Positions 26,866 through 38,245 are shown, counted from the stretch's first letter. The stretch is 64,000 bases of DNA from Paenibacillus rubinfantis (GCF_001486505.1 NZ_LN909062.1:1-64000), one strand, 5' to 3'. Translations and numbers: made by a program. The notes: generated by a model not told the origin, from the sequence alone.

Positions 26866-29541
26866 TTAGCCTTTCAGCTCCGCAATCCGGGCCAGCACCT
26901 TGTCGCGTTTCTCGGAATAATCGGCCATCTTGGCGCGTTCTTCTTCGATCACTTTGGCCGGTGCTTTGGACACAAAGCCCTCGTTAGCCAGCTTCTTCTC
27001 AACGCGTTCGACTTCCTTGTTCAGGTTGTCGAGCTCTTTGGTAAGACGCTCGATTTCTTGGCTGATATCAATCAACCCCGAGAGCGGCAGGTACAGCTCT
27101 GCCCCCGTCACAACGGCGGTCATCGCTTTATCCGGTACGCCCGCATTCAGCGAGGCTTCGTACTCGGAAGTGTTGCAGAACCGGCGAACGTAATGTTCGT
27201 TGCGGGCCAGCACTTCCAGCACTTCCGCGCTGCCCGGTTTGATGACTAGTTCGATCTTTTTGCTCATCGGCACGTTCACTTCGGCCCGGATGTTCCGCAC
27301 CGCGCGAATGACGTCGATCAGCAGGTTCATTTCCTGAACGACGTCCGGCGCTTCCAGCGAAGCATCGTATTCCGGCCAAGCGGCAAGCATAATCGTTTCG
27401 CCATGATGCGGCAAATGCTGCCATATTTCCTCGGAAATAAACGGCATAAACGGATGGATCATACGCAGCGTGCGATCGAGCACGTAGGCCAGGACGGACT
27501 GGGTTTTCTTCTTGGCCGCAGCATCTTCCCCGTACAGCGACAGCTTGGCGAATTCGATATACCAGTCGCACAGATCGTCCCAAATGAAGTTATACAGTAG
27601 CCGACCGGTTTCTCCGAATTCGTAAGCATCGATCAGGCGGGTAATTTCCTTCGCCGTTTCGTTCATCCGATGCAAAATCCAGCGATCTGCCGTCGACAGT
27701 TCACCGCTGATGTCGATGTCCTCGAAAGTCACGCCTTCCAGATTCATCAATGCAAAGCGAGAGGCGTTCCAAATTTTATTGGCGAAGTTGCGCGCTTGTT
27801 CAACGCGTTCCCAGCGGAAGCGCAAGTCCTGACCCGGCGTATTGCTGGTAGACAACATAAAGCGCATCGCGTCGGTACCGTATTTCTCAATGACCTCCAG
27901 CGGATCCACACCGTTTCCAAGCGACTTAGACATTTTGCGCCCTTCGCTGTCACGGACTAGACCATGCATCAATACATCCTTAAACGGCATTTCGCCGGTG
28001 AACTCCAACGATTGGAAGATCATCCGCGCGACCCAGAAATAGATAATATCGTATCCGGTCACAAGCACGTCCGTTGGGAAATAACGTTGGAAGTCTTCGT
28101 TATTCTCATCCGGCCAACCCAACGTGGAAAACGGCCACAAAGCGGAGCTAAACCAGGTATCCAGTACATCCTCATCTTGTTTCAAGTCGTCGCGTCCCAG
28201 CTTAGCGCGGGCTTCTTCTTCACTGCGAGCAACAACCATCTCGCCCGTCGCTTCGCAGTACCAAGCCGGAATCCGGTGGCCCCACCAGAGCTGACGAGAA
28301 ATACACCAATCACGTACATTTTCAATCCAATGCAAATAAGTTTTCTCAAAACGTTCCGGTACGAAATTGACGCCTTTCCCCGCTTGCTGCGCTTCGATCG
28401 CTGCATCAGCCAACGGTTTCATCTTTACGAACCACTGCGTCGACAAATACGGTTCAACAACCGCGCCGGTCCGCTCGCTGTGACCCACTTGATGTACATG
28501 ATCTTCAATTTTGATCAGAACGCCCATCTCTTGCAAATCCTTGACGATCTGCTTGCGACACTCGCTGCGGTCTAGACCTTGATATTTGCCGGCTTCGCCG
28601 TTCATCGTGCCGGTTTCGTCCATGACGTTGATTTGCGGCAGGTTATGACGTAACCCCACCTCAAAGTCATTTGGGTCATGCGCTGGGGTGATTTTTACCG
28701 CACCGCTGCCAAACTCCTTTTCAACGTATTCATCAGCAATGATCGGAATTTCACGGTCAACGATCGGCAGCCGCAAAGTCTTACCGACCAATTGGCGGTA
28801 ACGCTCGTCTTCCGGATGTACAGCCACGGCCGTATCTCCCAGCATCGTTTCCGGACGTGTTGTTGCCACGGTAATATGGCCGCTTCCGTCGCTCAACGGA
28901 TACTGCAGATGATACAGATGACCGTTAACCTCTTTGTATTCCACCTCAATGTCAGAGAGTGCGGTACGCGCCACCGGGTCCCAGTTGATGATGTATTTAC
29001 CGCGGTAAATCAAGCCTTTCTCATACAGCTTCACAAACACTTCGCGAACCGCCTTAGACAATCCCTCATCCAAGGTAAACCGTTCCCGGGAATAATCGAG
29101 AGCGAAGCCCATTTTGGCCCATTGATCGTGAATCGTGGCGGCGTATTGGTCTTTCCATTCCCACACCTTCTCCAGGAACTTCTCCCGACCGAGGTCATAC
29201 CGCGTTACGCCTTGCTCGCGCAGTCTTTGCTCTACTTTGGTTTGGGTAGCGATCCCCGCATGGTCCGATCCCGGGAGCCACAAGGCGTCATAACCCTGCA
29301 TCCGTTTCGTGCGCGACAATATATCCTGCAACGTAAAGTCGAGCGCATGGCCGATGTGCAGCATCCCAGTTACGTTGGGCGGCGGAATCACGATCGTATA
29401 TGGTTTGGCGTCCGGGCGTTGTCCCGCTTTAAAGAAGCCGCTCTCCAGCCAATAGCGGTACCATTTCTGCTCCGCTGCTTTCGGATCGTATGTCGTCGGC
29501 ATCTCCGCCGACGAAGCTTGTTGACCTTGATTTTCTGTCAT
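26866..29541 (-). CDS. valS: Valyl-tRNA synthetase
   Basis: Class I synthetase of 891 residues that charges tRNA-Val. The HIGH motif is in [17 protein letters not shown], the KMSKS motif in [11 protein letters not shown], the CP1 editing domain lies between ([20 protein letters not shown]), and a C-terminal coiled coil (about residues 820-885) contacts the tRNA. CGGAGG precedes the ATG. Expression is controlled by the T-box leader upstream. Confidence 0.98.
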   Translation of the reverse strand: MTENQGQQASSAEMPTTYDPKAAEQKWYRYWLESGFFKAGQRPDAKPYTIVIPPPNVTGMLHIGHALDFTLQDILSRTKRMQGYDALWLPGSDHAGIATQTKVEQRLREQGVTRYDLGREKFLEKVWEWKDQYAATIHDQWAKMGFALDYSRERFTLDEGLSKAVREVFVKLYEKGLIYRGKYIINWDPVARTALSDIEVEYKEVNGHLYHLQYPLSDGSGHITVATTRPETMLGDTAVAVHPEDERYRQLVGKTLRLPIVDREIPIIADEYVEKEFGSGAVKITPAHDPNDFEVGLRHNLPQINVMDETGTMNGEAGKYQGLDRSECRKQIVKDLQEMGVLIKIEDHVHQVGHSERTGAVVEPYLSTQWFVKMKPLADAAIEAQQAGKGVNFVPERFEKTYLHWIENVRDWCISRQLWWGHRIPAWYCEATGEMVVARSEEEARAKLGRDDLKQDEDVLDTWFSSALWPFSTLGWPDENNEDFQRYFPTDVLVTGYDIIYFWVARMIFQSLEFTGEMPFKDVLMHGLVRDSEGRKMSKSLGNGVDPLEVIEKYGTDAMRFMLSTSNTPGQDLRFRWERVEQARNFANKIWNASRFALMNLEGVTFEDIDISGELSTADRWILHRMNETAKEITRLIDAYEFGETGRLLYNFIWDDLCDWYIEFAKLSLYGEDAAAKKKTQSVLAYVLDRTLRMIHPFMPFISEEIWQHLPHHGETIMLAAWPEYDASLEAPDVVQEMNLLIDVIRAVRNIRAEVNVPMSKKIELVIKPGSAEVLEVLARNEHYVRRFCNTSEYEASLNAGVPDKAMTAVVTGAELYLPLSGLIDISQEIERLTKELDNLNKEVERVEKKLANEGFVSKAPAKVIEEERAKMADYSEKRDKVLARIAELKG

Positions 29542-29655
29542 CCTAACTCAACCTCCGTTACAAATAAGCATAGCCTTGGCAAACCCAAGATAGTCGTCCG
29601 GCTTGAATGCCCCTTCTTTTGTACGGGACGCCGTTTTCATGCTGCCAGAGAAAAA

Positions 29656-29692
29656 CAAAAAAAGCCTTTCGTCTCAAAGGACGAAAGGCTTT
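29656..29692 (-). terminator. Terminator of the valS T-box
   Basis: Minus strand AGCCTTTCGTC pairs with GACGAAAGGCT, followed by TTTTTTTGTTTTT. It is mutually exclusive with the antiterminator that includes the T-box. Confidence 0.9.
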
Positions 29693-29955
29693 ACTTTCGC
29701 GGTACCACCTTTGTTTCGCATATCCGCCTCCGGTTCATACAACCACCGGCACCAACATGCGACACTCCTGCAGATAACGGCTGCTACCGGTCCGTTCTAC
29801 CCCAACGTTTAAGCTGCTCAAACGGACAACTCCCGGGCGACTTCGGCGAGCTACATGTCCTGCGGAATCTCTCAGCCATGGATTCCACTCTCTGAAGGGT
29901 ATGCTGCCTACTCTTCCCGTTCCAAGTCTTTGCCATAGATCGTAAAGCTTTAATC
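29656..29955 (-). promoter_or_regulatory. T-box leader of valS, specifier GUC
   Basis: Riboswitch that reads uncharged tRNA-Val. Minus strand holds the T-box AAGGTGGTACCGCG (29698-29711), the GCTGAGAG and AGAGAG elements of stem I, and the specifier region GAA-GTC-GCCCGGGAG, in which GTC (29839-29841) is a valine codon. The T-box is followed by a competing terminator. The leader is about 300 bases, usual for this class. The specifier is assigned by position and by the downstream gene. Confidence 0.93.
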
Positions 29956-29961
29956 TATATT

Positions 29962-29990
29962 ATCATAACTTGGAAAGGAACGGGAGTCAA
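29962..29990 (-). promoter_or_regulatory. SigA promoter of the valS leader
   Basis: Minus-strand -35 TTGACT (29985-29990), 17-base spacer and -10 TATGAT (29962-29967). The start point near 29955 begins the T-box leader. Confidence 0.85.
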
Positions 29991-30019
29991 TCATTCGCCT
30001 TTTTTCGCGATCACCTTAA

Positions 30020-31483
30020 TTAAGGAATGTACAAAATTTGCCCTTCATTAACTTGGTGCTCGGATAGCCGGTTATACAGCTGCAATTCCCGAGAGCTCAA
30101 GTGGTAGCGCTGGGCAATGTCATCCAGCGTCTCCTCGCGCTGTACGATAACCAGCCGCACTTTGCGGAAAGGCGTTTGATCCTCACTGCTGATGAACAGG
30201 TTTTTCCACCGCAGCTCCTCGCCTTCTCCTTGTTCCTCACGATCGTTCACGCCTGAAAACTCCGCATCAACCTCTGACGCTTCCTGAGCCACTCGGGATG
30301 AAGAAGAGATCAGCTTCGTTAATCCGAAGCTTTCTCTGCCCCCCTCGTCATTGCCTTTCTTGGCGCCGAGGGCGATCTTCATTTCCTTCTTCTCTTCCGG
30401 CTGGGCATTCGCTTCAGGCTCGGCTTCGGCAGCAGCTTCCGGCTCGATGGCCGCTTCGTTCACCGATTCATTGGGTTCAACTGCGCTAATATCGCCTGCT
30501 TCATGCGGGGATGACTCGGAACCGGCAACTTCCGACGCCACGCCGCCTTCACTCGCCCGTTCCGTCGACTGAATATCGGCTGTCGGGCGAATCTCATCCT
30601 TAAACCAAACGTTGGCGTCCGACTCCGTGTGATCCGCGAAGGTTTCCACCACAGCACCAAAATCCGCACCGGATTCCTTGTCCGCCCAAGGGTTGGACTC
30701 CTGGAATGCCGAAACATCCTCGGTCCAGGTGAGGACCTCCTGCGGCTCGTCCGCACCTCGTTTTTGGGCGTTCAGCACATCATCCGGAAACGCCTGCCAC
30801 GAAGCGAATTGCGGAACCTGGGGGACCTCCGCATCCGCATCTTGGAGCTCCAGTTCCAGTTCCGATTCGGGATTCGCCTCAAGCTCTGCGTCCGACTCTT
30901 CTCGGGTTAGCGAATTCCAGGAGAACGCCAGCTCTTGACGCACCTCGTCCGCAAGTAATGGCGCTGCGATTGCCGGCTCTAGCTCCTCTTCCGAATCAAA
31001 GGTAACCAGCCCCTGCGCGTCGGTTTCCGAATCGGATTCCGCTTCGTCGACACGGATCGCCGGTACGACATGAGCCGTCGTAAACTCGCGATCCTTCCAG
31101 GTATCCTGCTCGGAGAGCAAAGAGGAGGTCTCCACCCCTTGAAGCGATAATACCCCTGTAATGTTTAAGCTGCGTGAGCTGAGCAGATCGACGTCGAAAT
31201 TTTCGATTTCGACCGTGATATCCTCCAACCGGTTCACCCGGCTTAGCGGTATCGTGATTTCAACGGGAATGTAATGCTCCAGCTCCCGCGTCTCCCCATC
31301 GCCCCGGTATAACCCCGACAACAGCAAATGGCCGCGCAATGCGGCATACTCCTCCCCGGGAATTACCTGAATTTTCGGATAAAGCTCAATCTCCTCCAAC
31401 TCTTCAATGCCGATCACATCTTCAGAAAGATGTATGCGCTCGTAAATATCAAACCTGAGACCATAGGATTGATCAGCCAACAT
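30020..31483 (-). CDS. spoVID: Stage VI sporulation protein D-like (SpoVID)
   Basis: Spore-coat encasement protein, 487 residues from the start at 31483 (AAAGGAGG 4 bases upstream). The N-terminal domain (about 1-140, LRFDIYERIHLSEDVIGIEE) matches SpoVID. It is followed by a long acidic low-complexity region rich in Glu, Ala, Asp and Ser (about 150-400) and a C-terminal LysM domain (about 440-487, QREETLDDIAQRYHLSSREL). In B. subtilis SpoVID binds SafA and SpoIVA; a SafA-type protein is encoded at 445-2616. The place between hem genes and valS is the B. subtilis position. Confidence 0.9.
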   Translation of the reverse strand: MLADQSYGLRFDIYERIHLSEDVIGIEELEEIELYPKIQVIPGEEYAALRGHLLLSGLYRGDGETRELEHYIPVEITIPLSRVNRLEDITVEIENFDVDLLSSRSLNITGVLSLQGVETSSLLSEQDTWKDREFTTAHVVPAIRVDEAESDSETDAQGLVTFDSEEELEPAIAAPLLADEVRQELAFSWNSLTREESDAELEANPESELELELQDADAEVPQVPQFASWQAFPDDVLNAQKRGADEPQEVLTWTEDVSAFQESNPWADKESGADFGAVVETFADHTESDANVWFKDEIRPTADIQSTERASEGGVASEVAGSESSPHEAGDISAVEPNESVNEAAIEPEAAAEAEPEANAQPEEKKEMKIALGAKKGNDEGGRESFGLTKLISSSSRVAQEASEVDAEFSGVNDREEQGEGEELRWKNLFISSEDQTPFRKVRLVIVQREETLDDIAQRYHLSSRELQLYNRLSEHQVNEGQILYIP

Positions 31484-31593
31484 GATACCTCCTTTCAGCA
31501 TATCCAAACCTGATTTAAAATCGATGAATCATGATCCAAATCATCCTCGTTTAATCTATATGCTTTAAAAAGGAGTGCATGCCAGCTTTTTGC

Positions 31594-32526
31594 CTAACTG
31601 TAACGATCGCGTAAGCGAGTCAAGGCCGGAGGCCAAGGATCGTCGACCTCCACCCATTCTCCGGAGAGCGGATGCGGGAACATCAGCCGCTCTCCATGCA
31701 GTGCTTGGTAGGACATCCATTTCGTGCTGCCGCCATACAGCGCATCGCCTACGAGCGGATGGCCCGCTGCACTTAGGTGGACGCGGATTTGATGCGTCCG
31801 CCCGGTCTCCAGGGTCAGCCGAACGAGACTGATGTCGTGTTTCGGAAAAACCTCCACCCGCTCCACATGCGTTACCGCCGGTTTTCCCCCGGGCGAGACT
31901 CTACGCCGCTGGTTATGATGGCGGTCGCGGCCGATCGGCTGGTCGATGACCTTCAGCGCAGGGCTGACGACCCCTTGCACAAACGCGATGTACGTCCGCC
32001 CGATTTCCTTGCGGCTCATCGCTTCATCCAGTTTCAAATGGGCGTATTCATTTTTGGCGAACAATACCGGCCCCGACGTGAATTCGTCAAGCCGGTGAAT
32101 ATGCGCTGCTGCCATCGGCTCGCCGCGTCCAGCAAACCATCCGGCGACACGGTTGGCAAGCGTGTCCGGCGGAGTCGGGCTCGCTTGGGAGACTCGCCCC
32201 TCGGCGCCGTCCGGATGGACTTTAAGCCCTGCCGGCTTGTGCACGACAAGGCAAAAATCGTCCTCATATAAAAGCTGAAGCTCCGCCTCAAGCGGAGCAT
32301 ATTGCGATACCCTCGGCGGAAACACCAGCAGCCTTAGGCGATCTCCGGCGAGCTTGATGCCGCCTTCGGCCCGCAAATGGCGAAGCAGCTTGGGAGGGGC
32401 CTGCAGCCCCTGCTCCAGCCAAGCCACCACCGCGTCCAGACGATCCTGCCCTTCGCGCAGAGTTAGCTTGCCGGGCATCAGCTCAAGCCACTCCCCGCGC
32501 CGCGCCCAGGTTAGCTTGCCACTCAC
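31594..32526 (-). CDS. RluA-family pseudouridine synthase
   Basis: 310 residues. The catalytic motif is [16 protein letters not shown] with the nucleophilic aspartate, followed by ARTY-like [10 protein letters not shown], and the C-terminal [28 protein letters not shown]. An S4-like N-terminal segment is possible but weak. The exact rRNA or tRNA target cannot be told. It overlaps the hemL stop by four bases, so it is coupled to the hem operon, which is not a feature of B. subtilis. Confidence 0.88.
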   Translation of the reverse strand: MSGKLTWARRGEWLELMPGKLTLREGQDRLDAVVAWLEQGLQAPPKLLRHLRAEGGIKLAGDRLRLLVFPPRVSQYAPLEAELQLLYEDDFCLVVHKPAGLKVHPDGAEGRVSQASPTPPDTLANRVAGWFAGRGEPMAAAHIHRLDEFTSGPVLFAKNEYAHLKLDEAMSRKEIGRTYIAFVQGVVSPALKVIDQPIGRDRHHNQRRRVSPGGKPAVTHVERVEVFPKHDISLVRLTLETGRTHQIRVHLSAAGHPLVGDALYGGSTKWMSYQALHGERLMFPHPLSGEWVEVDDPWPPALTRLRDRYS

Positions 32527-33827
32527 AGCTTTTGCAGCGCTAAACGATGCGCTTCGATTGTCAGCTCAATGTCTTCGTCGGTATGTATGCCCGAGACGAA
32601 CATCCCCTCGAATTGCGAAGGGGCCACGTTGATCCCTTGCTCAAGCAGCGCGGCGAAATAACGGCGGAACAGGTCGAGGTCGCTCGTTTTGGCCGTGTCG
32701 TAGTTGATGACCTTCTCCTCGGTAAAAAACGGACACACCATCGAGCCCACGCGGTTGATCGTACACGGAATACCTCGTTCCTTGGCGTTGCGCATAAAGC
32801 CTTCCTCGAGCTTGGCCGACAAGCGCTCCAAGCGATCGTACACCTCCGGAGTCAGCAGTGACAGCGTCGTATACCCTGCAACCATCGCCAGCGGATTGCC
32901 GCTCAGCGTCCCGGCTTGATAAATCGGCCCGCTTGGCGCGATTTGCTCCATGATCTCGCGTTTTCCGCCGTACGCTCCAACAGGCAGCCCGCCGCCAATG
33001 ACCTTGCCAAGGCAGGTCAAATCCGGTGTAATGCCATAGCGTCCCTGCGCACAGTTCAGACCTACCCGGAAGCCTGTCATCACTTCGTCGAAAATCAACA
33101 AGCTGCCGTACTGCTCGGTGATCCGGCGCAGGCCTTCCAGGAATCCCGGCAGCGGCGGCACAACGCCCATATTTCCGGCCACCGGTTCGACAATCACGCC
33201 GGCGATCTCATCGCCAAAGCGTTCGAATGCCAACTCCACGGAGGCCAAGTCATTATACGGCACCGCAATCGTATTCGCGGCAACGCCCTCCGGCACGCCG
33301 GGGCTGTCCGGCAATCCCAGCGTAGCCACGCCGGAGCCGGCTTTAATCAGCAGACTGTCGGCATGACCATGATAAGAGCCTTCGAATTTCATGATTTTGC
33401 TGCGGCCGGTATACCCCCGCGCCAGGCGGATCGCGCTCATCGTTGCTTCCGTCCCCGAATTCACCATCCGCACCACGTCGATCGACGGTACCCGCTCGGC
33501 GACCAGCTTAGCCATCTGGGTTTCCAGCAGTGTGGGCGCACCAAAGCTTGTCCCTTTTGCCGCCGTTTCCTGAAGCGCACGAACCACCTCCGGATGAGCA
33601 TGGCCCATAATCAGCGGGCCCCAGGAACCCACATAATCGATAAAGCTGTTACCGTCGATATCATAAATCCGGGAGCCGCTCCCGTGTTCGATATACATCG
33701 GTGTCAACCCGACGGATTTAAACGCCCGCACCGGGCTATTTACGCCGCCGGGCAAGACCTGCTTCGCTTCTTCGAAAGCCAGCCGCGAGCGCTCGTCGCC
33801 CCGCCGGCCTATCGTGTCCTTGCTCAT
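32523..33827 (-). CDS. hemL: Glutamate-1-semialdehyde 2,1-aminomutase
   Basis: PLP enzyme of 434 residues that makes 5-aminolevulinate in the C5 pathway. The PLP lysine is K275 in [18 protein letters not shown], preceded by [30 protein letters not shown] near the N-terminus (here [16 protein letters not shown]) is typical. Last hem gene of the operon. Confidence 0.97.
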   Translation of the reverse strand: MSKDTIGRRGDERSRLAFEEAKQVLPGGVNSPVRAFKSVGLTPMYIEHGSGSRIYDIDGNSFIDYVGSWGPLIMGHAHPEVVRALQETAAKGTSFGAPTLLETQMAKLVAERVPSIDVVRMVNSGTEATMSAIRLARGYTGRSKIMKFEGSYHGHADSLLIKAGSGVATLGLPDSPGVPEGVAANTIAVPYNDLASVELAFERFGDEIAGVIVEPVAGNMGVVPPLPGFLEGLRRITEQYGSLLIFDEVMTGFRVGLNCAQGRYGITPDLTCLGKVIGGGLPVGAYGGKREIMEQIAPSGPIYQAGTLSGNPLAMVAGYTTLSLLTPEVYDRLERLSAKLEEGFMRNAKERGIPCTINRVGSMVCPFFTEEKVINYDTAKTSDLDLFRRYFAALLEQGINVAPSQFEGMFVSGIHTDEDIELTIEAHRLALQKL

Positions 33828-33881
33828 CGATACCCCTCCTTAACTGTTCAAACCCCGATCCGATCCTCAGCTACAGGCTTA

Positions 33882-34883
33882 TTACTTCTCGCGCAGCCAG
33901 CGAGCCATATCCTTGGCGAAATACGTGATAATGATATCCGCCCCCGCCCGCTTCATGCCAAGCAGCATTTCGGTGACGATGGCCCGCTCGTTGATCCAGC
34001 CTTGCTGAGCGGCCGCCTTCACCATCGAATACTCTCCGCTGACGTTGTAAGCCACCAATGGAAGATCAAATTGATCGCGCAGCATCCGCAGGATGTCCAT
34101 AAAGGCCAGCGCCGGTTTCACCATCAGCATATCCGCGCCTTCCAGCACATCGGATTCCGCTTCCCGCAGCGCCTCGCGGGCGTTGGCCGGGTCCATCTGG
34201 TACGTCTTCCGGTCGCCGAACTGCGGCGCCGAATCCGCCGCTTCGCGGAACGGTCCGTAAAAAGCGGAAGCGTACTTCACCGAATAAGACATAATCGGCA
34301 CATGACTGAAGCCTGCCGCGTCCAGCCCGGAACGGATCGCTTGCACGAATCCGTCCATCATGTTGGACGGCGCGATGATGTCGGCGCCTGCACGCGCTTG
34401 AGAAACCGCGGTTTTCACCAGCAATTCCAGCGACTCGTCGTTCATTACGTCACCGCAGACATGACCGTCGCGTTCAAACGTATGTACCCTACCGCAATGC
34501 CCGTGATCGGTGAACTCACACAAGCAGGTATCGGCAACAACCAGCAAATCCGGATACCGCGATTTAATAACCCGCGTTGCTTCCTGCACGATCCCGTGCT
34601 CCGCAAATGCCGAAGTCCCTACGCTGTCCTTGGTTTCCGGAATTCCAAACAGCAGCACAGCCGGAATACCCAGATCCACGATCTCCTTGACTTCCTCTTC
34701 CAGCGTGTCGAGCGAGAAATGAAATACGCCCGGCATCGATGAAATCTCGTTCTTTACGCCGCTTCCATAAGTCACAAAGATCGGTTGAATAAAGTCGTCC
34801 ACCGTCAGCACGGTTTCGCGCACCATCCCGCGAATGGCAGCCGACTGACGTAGCCGGCGATGTCTTACAATCGGAAAATTCAT
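33882..34883 (-). CDS. hemB: Porphobilinogen synthase (delta-aminolevulinate dehydratase)
   Basis: Condenses two 5-aminolevulinate molecules to porphobilinogen. The Schiff-base lysines lie in [16 protein letters not shown] and [10 protein letters not shown]. The metal-site cysteines of the zinc type are in [14 protein letters not shown]. The start at 34883 ([14 protein letters not shown]) has AGGAGGG 8 bases upstream; an upstream ATG at 34919 has none. 334 residues. Confidence 0.97.
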   Translation of the reverse strand: MNFPIVRHRRLRQSAAIRGMVRETVLTVDDFIQPIFVTYGSGVKNEISSMPGVFHFSLDTLEEEVKEIVDLGIPAVLLFGIPETKDSVGTSAFAEHGIVQEATRVIKSRYPDLLVVADTCLCEFTDHGHCGRVHTFERDGHVCGDVMNDESLELLVKTAVSQARAGADIIAPSNMMDGFVQAIRSGLDAAGFSHVPIMSYSVKYASAFYGPFREAADSAPQFGDRKTYQMDPANAREALREAESDVLEGADMLMVKPALAFMDILRMLRDQFDLPLVAYNVSGEYSMVKAAAQQGWINERAIVTEMLLGMKRAGADIIITYFAKDMARWLREK

Positions 34884-34938
34884 GATTGATTCCCTCCTAA
34901 ATATGCAGCACGGGGTCAAACCACCGCGTTAAAAAAGT

Positions 34939-36486
34939 TCACTCCACCGGCGACGTCCGCGCCTTCCAGGCGCATAGCGCTTGAATCAGGCTGTCGATCG
35001 TCGCTTCTTCCGCTAGGATCGATACGTTCAGGCCGGCGTCCTCCGCTGTTTTGGCCGTGACTGGGCCGATGCAGGCGATGTCCACGCCTTGCAGCGCCGC
35101 GACCGGATCAGCCACCCCCATGCCGGTGAGCGCGGCCAATAGATTCGTTACCGTGGACGAGCTGGTAAAGGTCACGGCATGGATGCGGCCTTTCTGGAGC
35201 ATCTTCAGCAGCTCGTCGTCCGCCTCCCCAGCCGGGACCGTCCGGTACATGACCGCCTCGGTGACGGTCAGCCCTTGGTCCCGCAAGGCTGCGGGCAGCC
35301 AAGCGCGGGCCAGATCACCGCGCGGCAGCAGCACGTGTTGTCCCGGCTGCAGTTCGCTGCCGTAGGTTTCCATCAGGCCCTCGGCCTGGAACTTGCCCGG
35401 CAAACCTTCCGCCGCGATCCCCCGCTGGCGCAGCGCTGCTTGCGTCGCCGGCCCCACGGCGGCGATTCTCGCCTTGTGCAGCTTCCGCACATCTGTCCCC
35501 AGTCTCTCCAGGTGCGAGAAGAAATACTCCACCCCGTTTACGCTGGTGAAAAACACCCAATCATACTGCTCCAGCCGCATCAGCGCCTCATCGGTGCTTT
35601 CCAGCTCACGCCCCTCCGGCATCACGATATCGATGACCGGGAATTCATACGGCTCGCCGCCGAGCTCCTCGATCCCGTGCACCAGCTCGCTCGCCTGCGA
35701 GCGCGTGCGCGTGACGAGAATTCGCTTGCCGAACAGCGGCAGCGATTCCGCCCACTTGAGCAACTCGCGCTGAGCCACCACCTCGCCAACGACCGTAACG
35801 GCCGGCGGCTTGAAGTCGGCTTCGCGCACCTTCTGCTCGATATCGGCCAACGTGCCGATCAGCGTTTCCTGCTCCGCCCTCGTCCCCCAGCGAATCAGGG
35901 CGACCGGCGTTTCAGGCGGACGTCCGTAATGCATCAGCTGCTTGCTGATATGCCCGATATTCGCCACACCCATCATAAACACCAGGGTGCCGGTCGCGTT
36001 GGTCACTTTTTCCCAATTAATCGATAAGTCGAGCTTATCCGGGCTCTCATGCCCCGTAATGATCGAAACGGACGAAGCCATGTCCCGGTGGGTCACGGGA
36101 ATACCAGCATAAGCCGGCACCGAGATCGCCGCCGTGATCCCCGGCACGATTTCATAAGGAATGCCATGCTGCCGCAGCAGCTCAGCCTCTTCCCCGACCC
36201 GGCCAAAGATGGTAGGATCTCCGCCTTTGAGGCGAACCACCGTCTTACCCTCTAGCGCCAAATCGACCAGCAACTGGTTGATATGCTCCTGCTTCATCGT
36301 GTGGCGGTCGGTTCTTTTACCGACGTAGATCTTCTCCGCTCCGGGTTTCGTCCGCTTCAACAGGCTGGGGTTAGCCAGGCGATCATACACGATGACATCG
36401 CCTTTCTCCAGGCAATCGAGCCCTTTCAGCGTAATTAATCGCGCGTCTCCAGGCCCCGCGCCAACCAGATAAACCTTACCGGCCAT
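34939..36486 (-). CDS. cobA-hemD: Uroporphyrinogen-III C-methyltransferase / uroporphyrinogen-III synthase fusion
   Basis: 515-residue two-domain protein. Residues 1 to about 250 are a SAM-dependent methyltransferase (VGAGPGDARLITLKG, VVRLKGGDPTIFGRVGEE, ITGHESPDK) that makes precorrin-2. Residues about 255-515 are the HemD fold (RILVTRTRSQASELV, FTSVNGVEYFF, VTFTSSSTVTNLL), which closes the uroporphyrinogen III ring. The fusion puts the heme step and the siroheme/cobalamin branch in one protein. B. subtilis has separate proteins. It overlaps nothing and lies 6 bases after hemC. Confidence 0.95.
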   Translation of the reverse strand: MAGKVYLVGAGPGDARLITLKGLDCLEKGDVIVYDRLANPSLLKRTKPGAEKIYVGKRTDRHTMKQEHINQLLVDLALEGKTVVRLKGGDPTIFGRVGEEAELLRQHGIPYEIVPGITAAISVPAYAGIPVTHRDMASSVSIITGHESPDKLDLSINWEKVTNATGTLVFMMGVANIGHISKQLMHYGRPPETPVALIRWGTRAEQETLIGTLADIEQKVREADFKPPAVTVVGEVVAQRELLKWAESLPLFGKRILVTRTRSQASELVHGIEELGGEPYEFPVIDIVMPEGRELESTDEALMRLEQYDWVFFTSVNGVEYFFSHLERLGTDVRKLHKARIAAVGPATQAALRQRGIAAEGLPGKFQAEGLMETYGSELQPGQHVLLPRGDLARAWLPAALRDQGLTVTEAVMYRTVPAGEADDELLKMLQKGRIHAVTFTSSSTVTNLLAALTGMGVADPVAALQGVDIACIGPVTAKTAEDAGLNVSILAEEATIDSLIQALCAWKARTSPVE

Positions 36487-36492
36487 CCTCGA

Positions 36493-37455
36493 TCACTCCC
36501 CGGTTTCTTGTAATAATGCAGCCGCTCCCAAGGAGATCAGCCGACCGGCAACCTGCTCGCCCAGTTCGACCGGATCCGTCCCTTCCGCGCTTTCCTTCAA
36601 AATCGTCGCTCCGTCCGCCGAGCCGACCATACCGGTTAAGTGCAAACGCGGGCCGCCGCTCGCATCGGAAGCTCCCTCTTCTGGCAGCAGTGTTGCGTAA
36701 GCTCCAATCGGCACCTGGCAGCCGCCATTCAGCACGCCGAGGAACCGGCGTTCTGCAGCTACCGTCACCGCGGTCTCCGGATCATTGTATAAGGATAAGA
36801 GATGGCGAACCTCGGCATCGTCTTCACGGCATTCGATTCCAAGCGCGCCTTGGCCAACCGCCGGAAGACAAACCTCCGCCGGCAGATAAGCCGTAATCCG
36901 ATGTTCCCAGCCCATCCGGTACAACCCGGCCGCTGCTAAAATAATCGCATCAAAGCCCTCCTCCTCCAGCTTGCGCAAGCGGGAATCGATGTTGCCGCGA
37001 ATCGGCTCCAGCACCAAATCCGGGCGATAAGCGCGCAATTGGCTGGCGCGGCGTAAGCTGCTGGTCCCCACCTTGGCGCCCTGCGGCAACTCGTCTAAGC
37101 TCAGCCCGTTCCTGGATATCAAGGCATCCCGCGGGTCAACCCGCCGCGGGACCGCGCCGTTCATCAGTCCGTCCGGCAGCACGGACGGCATGTCCTTCAT
37201 ACTGTGTACCGCCAAGTCGATTTCCTTATCCAGCATCGCCTGCTCGATTTCCTTCACGAACAACCCTTTGCCGCCAACCTTAGATAACGTAACGTCCAGG
37301 ATTCGGTCTCCCTTGGTCACGATCTTGCGAATTTCAAAATCTAACGGCAGGTCATGCTTCAGGCAGAGCGCCTTCAAATCGTCGATCACCTGTCCCGTCT
37401 GCGTTAGCGCCAGCTGGCTTTGTCTCGTACCCACCACAATCGTTCGCTTCGTCAT
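36493..37455 (-). CDS. hemC: Hydroxymethylbilane synthase (porphobilinogen deaminase)
   Basis: Assembles four porphobilinogens into hydroxymethylbilane. Motifs: [13 protein letters not shown] at the start, [13 protein letters not shown], the arginine-rich [20 protein letters not shown], and [12 protein letters not shown] with the cysteine that carries the dipyrromethane cofactor. 320 residues from the start at 37455, which has GGAGGAA 6 bases upstream and begins 2 bases after the sirC stop codon. Confidence 0.97.
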   Translation of the reverse strand: MTKRTIVVGTRQSQLALTQTGQVIDDLKALCLKHDLPLDFEIRKIVTKGDRILDVTLSKVGGKGLFVKEIEQAMLDKEIDLAVHSMKDMPSVLPDGLMNGAVPRRVDPRDALISRNGLSLDELPQGAKVGTSSLRRASQLRAYRPDLVLEPIRGNIDSRLRKLEEEGFDAIILAAAGLYRMGWEHRITAYLPAEVCLPAVGQGALGIECREDDAEVRHLLSLYNDPETAVTVAAERRFLGVLNGGCQVPIGAYATLLPEEGASDASGGPRLHLTGMVGSADGATILKESAEGTDPVELGEQVAGRLISLGAAALLQETGE

Positions 37456-37457
37456 GC

Positions 37458-38108
37458 TTATTCCTCCGTCTGTTCCTCGACCCAGGCGATCATCGCCGCT
37501 TCGCTCCACGGGCGGAAGCTCCCTTCCCGGATCAAGGTCAATATGTCGGTCTCGGCCAATCTCCGAAACAGATTTTTTCGTTTGCCGGGATCGGTGATTC
37601 GTTCTTTGATAAAAGCTCGCGCGGAGCTCAAATAATTAATATATTGTTCGTAATCTTCGCCAAAATGCTCGTCAATCTCCCGAATCAACTGACGTGCGGC
37701 CGTAGGTCCCGCTCCTGAGGTGGAGACCGCAACCACCAGATCGCCGCGGCGTAACACGCCGGGCGTAATCATGCTGCCTCGCGCGCCCTCACCAGCGTCG
37801 TTCAACGGAATGCCTTCCGCCTCCGCTTCGGTAGTAACGGCCGCGTTCACTTCCGGGCGATCCGTTGCAGCAAAAGCGAGAAACGCGCCGGCCAAATCCC
37901 CTTGCCGGTATTCCCGTTCGATCCAAACGACCTGTTCCCGCTCATGATGAAGCCGTAGCAAGCCCTCCGTAATGGCCGGGCTCACCACCACCGTTACCGC
38001 TCCCGCTTCCGCCAGCATCGTCGCCTTCCGCTCGGCCACGGTTCCTCCGCCGATCACGACACAACGGCGGCCGGCCAAATTCAACAGGACGGGCACATAA
38101 TAAGGCAT
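37458..38108 (-). CDS. sirC: Precorrin-2 dehydrogenase / sirohydrochlorin ferrochelatase
   Basis: 216-residue protein like the N-terminal half of CysG and like B. subtilis YlnF. It oxidises precorrin-2 with NAD and may insert iron to give siroheme. The NAD-binding motif [16 protein letters not shown] is at residues 17-32, with [19 protein letters not shown] later. It is placed between hemA and hemC, where B. subtilis has hemX. With the downstream cobA-hemD fusion it supplies a complete route from uroporphyrinogen III to sirohydrochlorin or siroheme. Confidence 0.9.
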   Translation of the reverse strand: MPYYVPVLLNLAGRRCVVIGGGTVAERKATMLAEAGAVTVVVSPAITEGLLRLHHEREQVVWIEREYRQGDLAGAFLAFAATDRPEVNAAVTTEAEAEGIPLNDAGEGARGSMITPGVLRRGDLVVAVSTSGAGPTAARQLIREIDEHFGEDYEQYINYLSSARAFIKERITDPGKRKNLFRRLAETDILTLIREGSFRPWSEAAMIAWVEEQTEE

Positions 38109-38216
38109 GGCGCATCCCTCCCGACCCTTCGCTTTAACTCGTTAATAGCATACCCTACCCTGCCGCATTTTTCCATATTCCATCCCTTCAAAAAAAGCCC
38201 TTCCCCCTCCGCGTCA

Positions 38217-38245
38217 GCGCCCGAATCAGCCATCGATTCGGGCGC
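38217..38245 (-). repeat. Strong hairpin between hemA and sirC
   Basis: GCGCCCGAATC pairs exactly with GATTCGGGCGC around a 7-base loop. On the minus strand the only nearby T run (about 38190-38196) comes 20 bases later, so it is not a classical terminator. It may attenuate or stabilise the hem transcript after hemA. Confidence 0.6.

Noticed and set aside
32916..34742. 608-residue plus-strand open frame
   Set aside because: Antisense shadow of hemL and hemB, both of which have complete catalytic motifs and ribosome binding sites.
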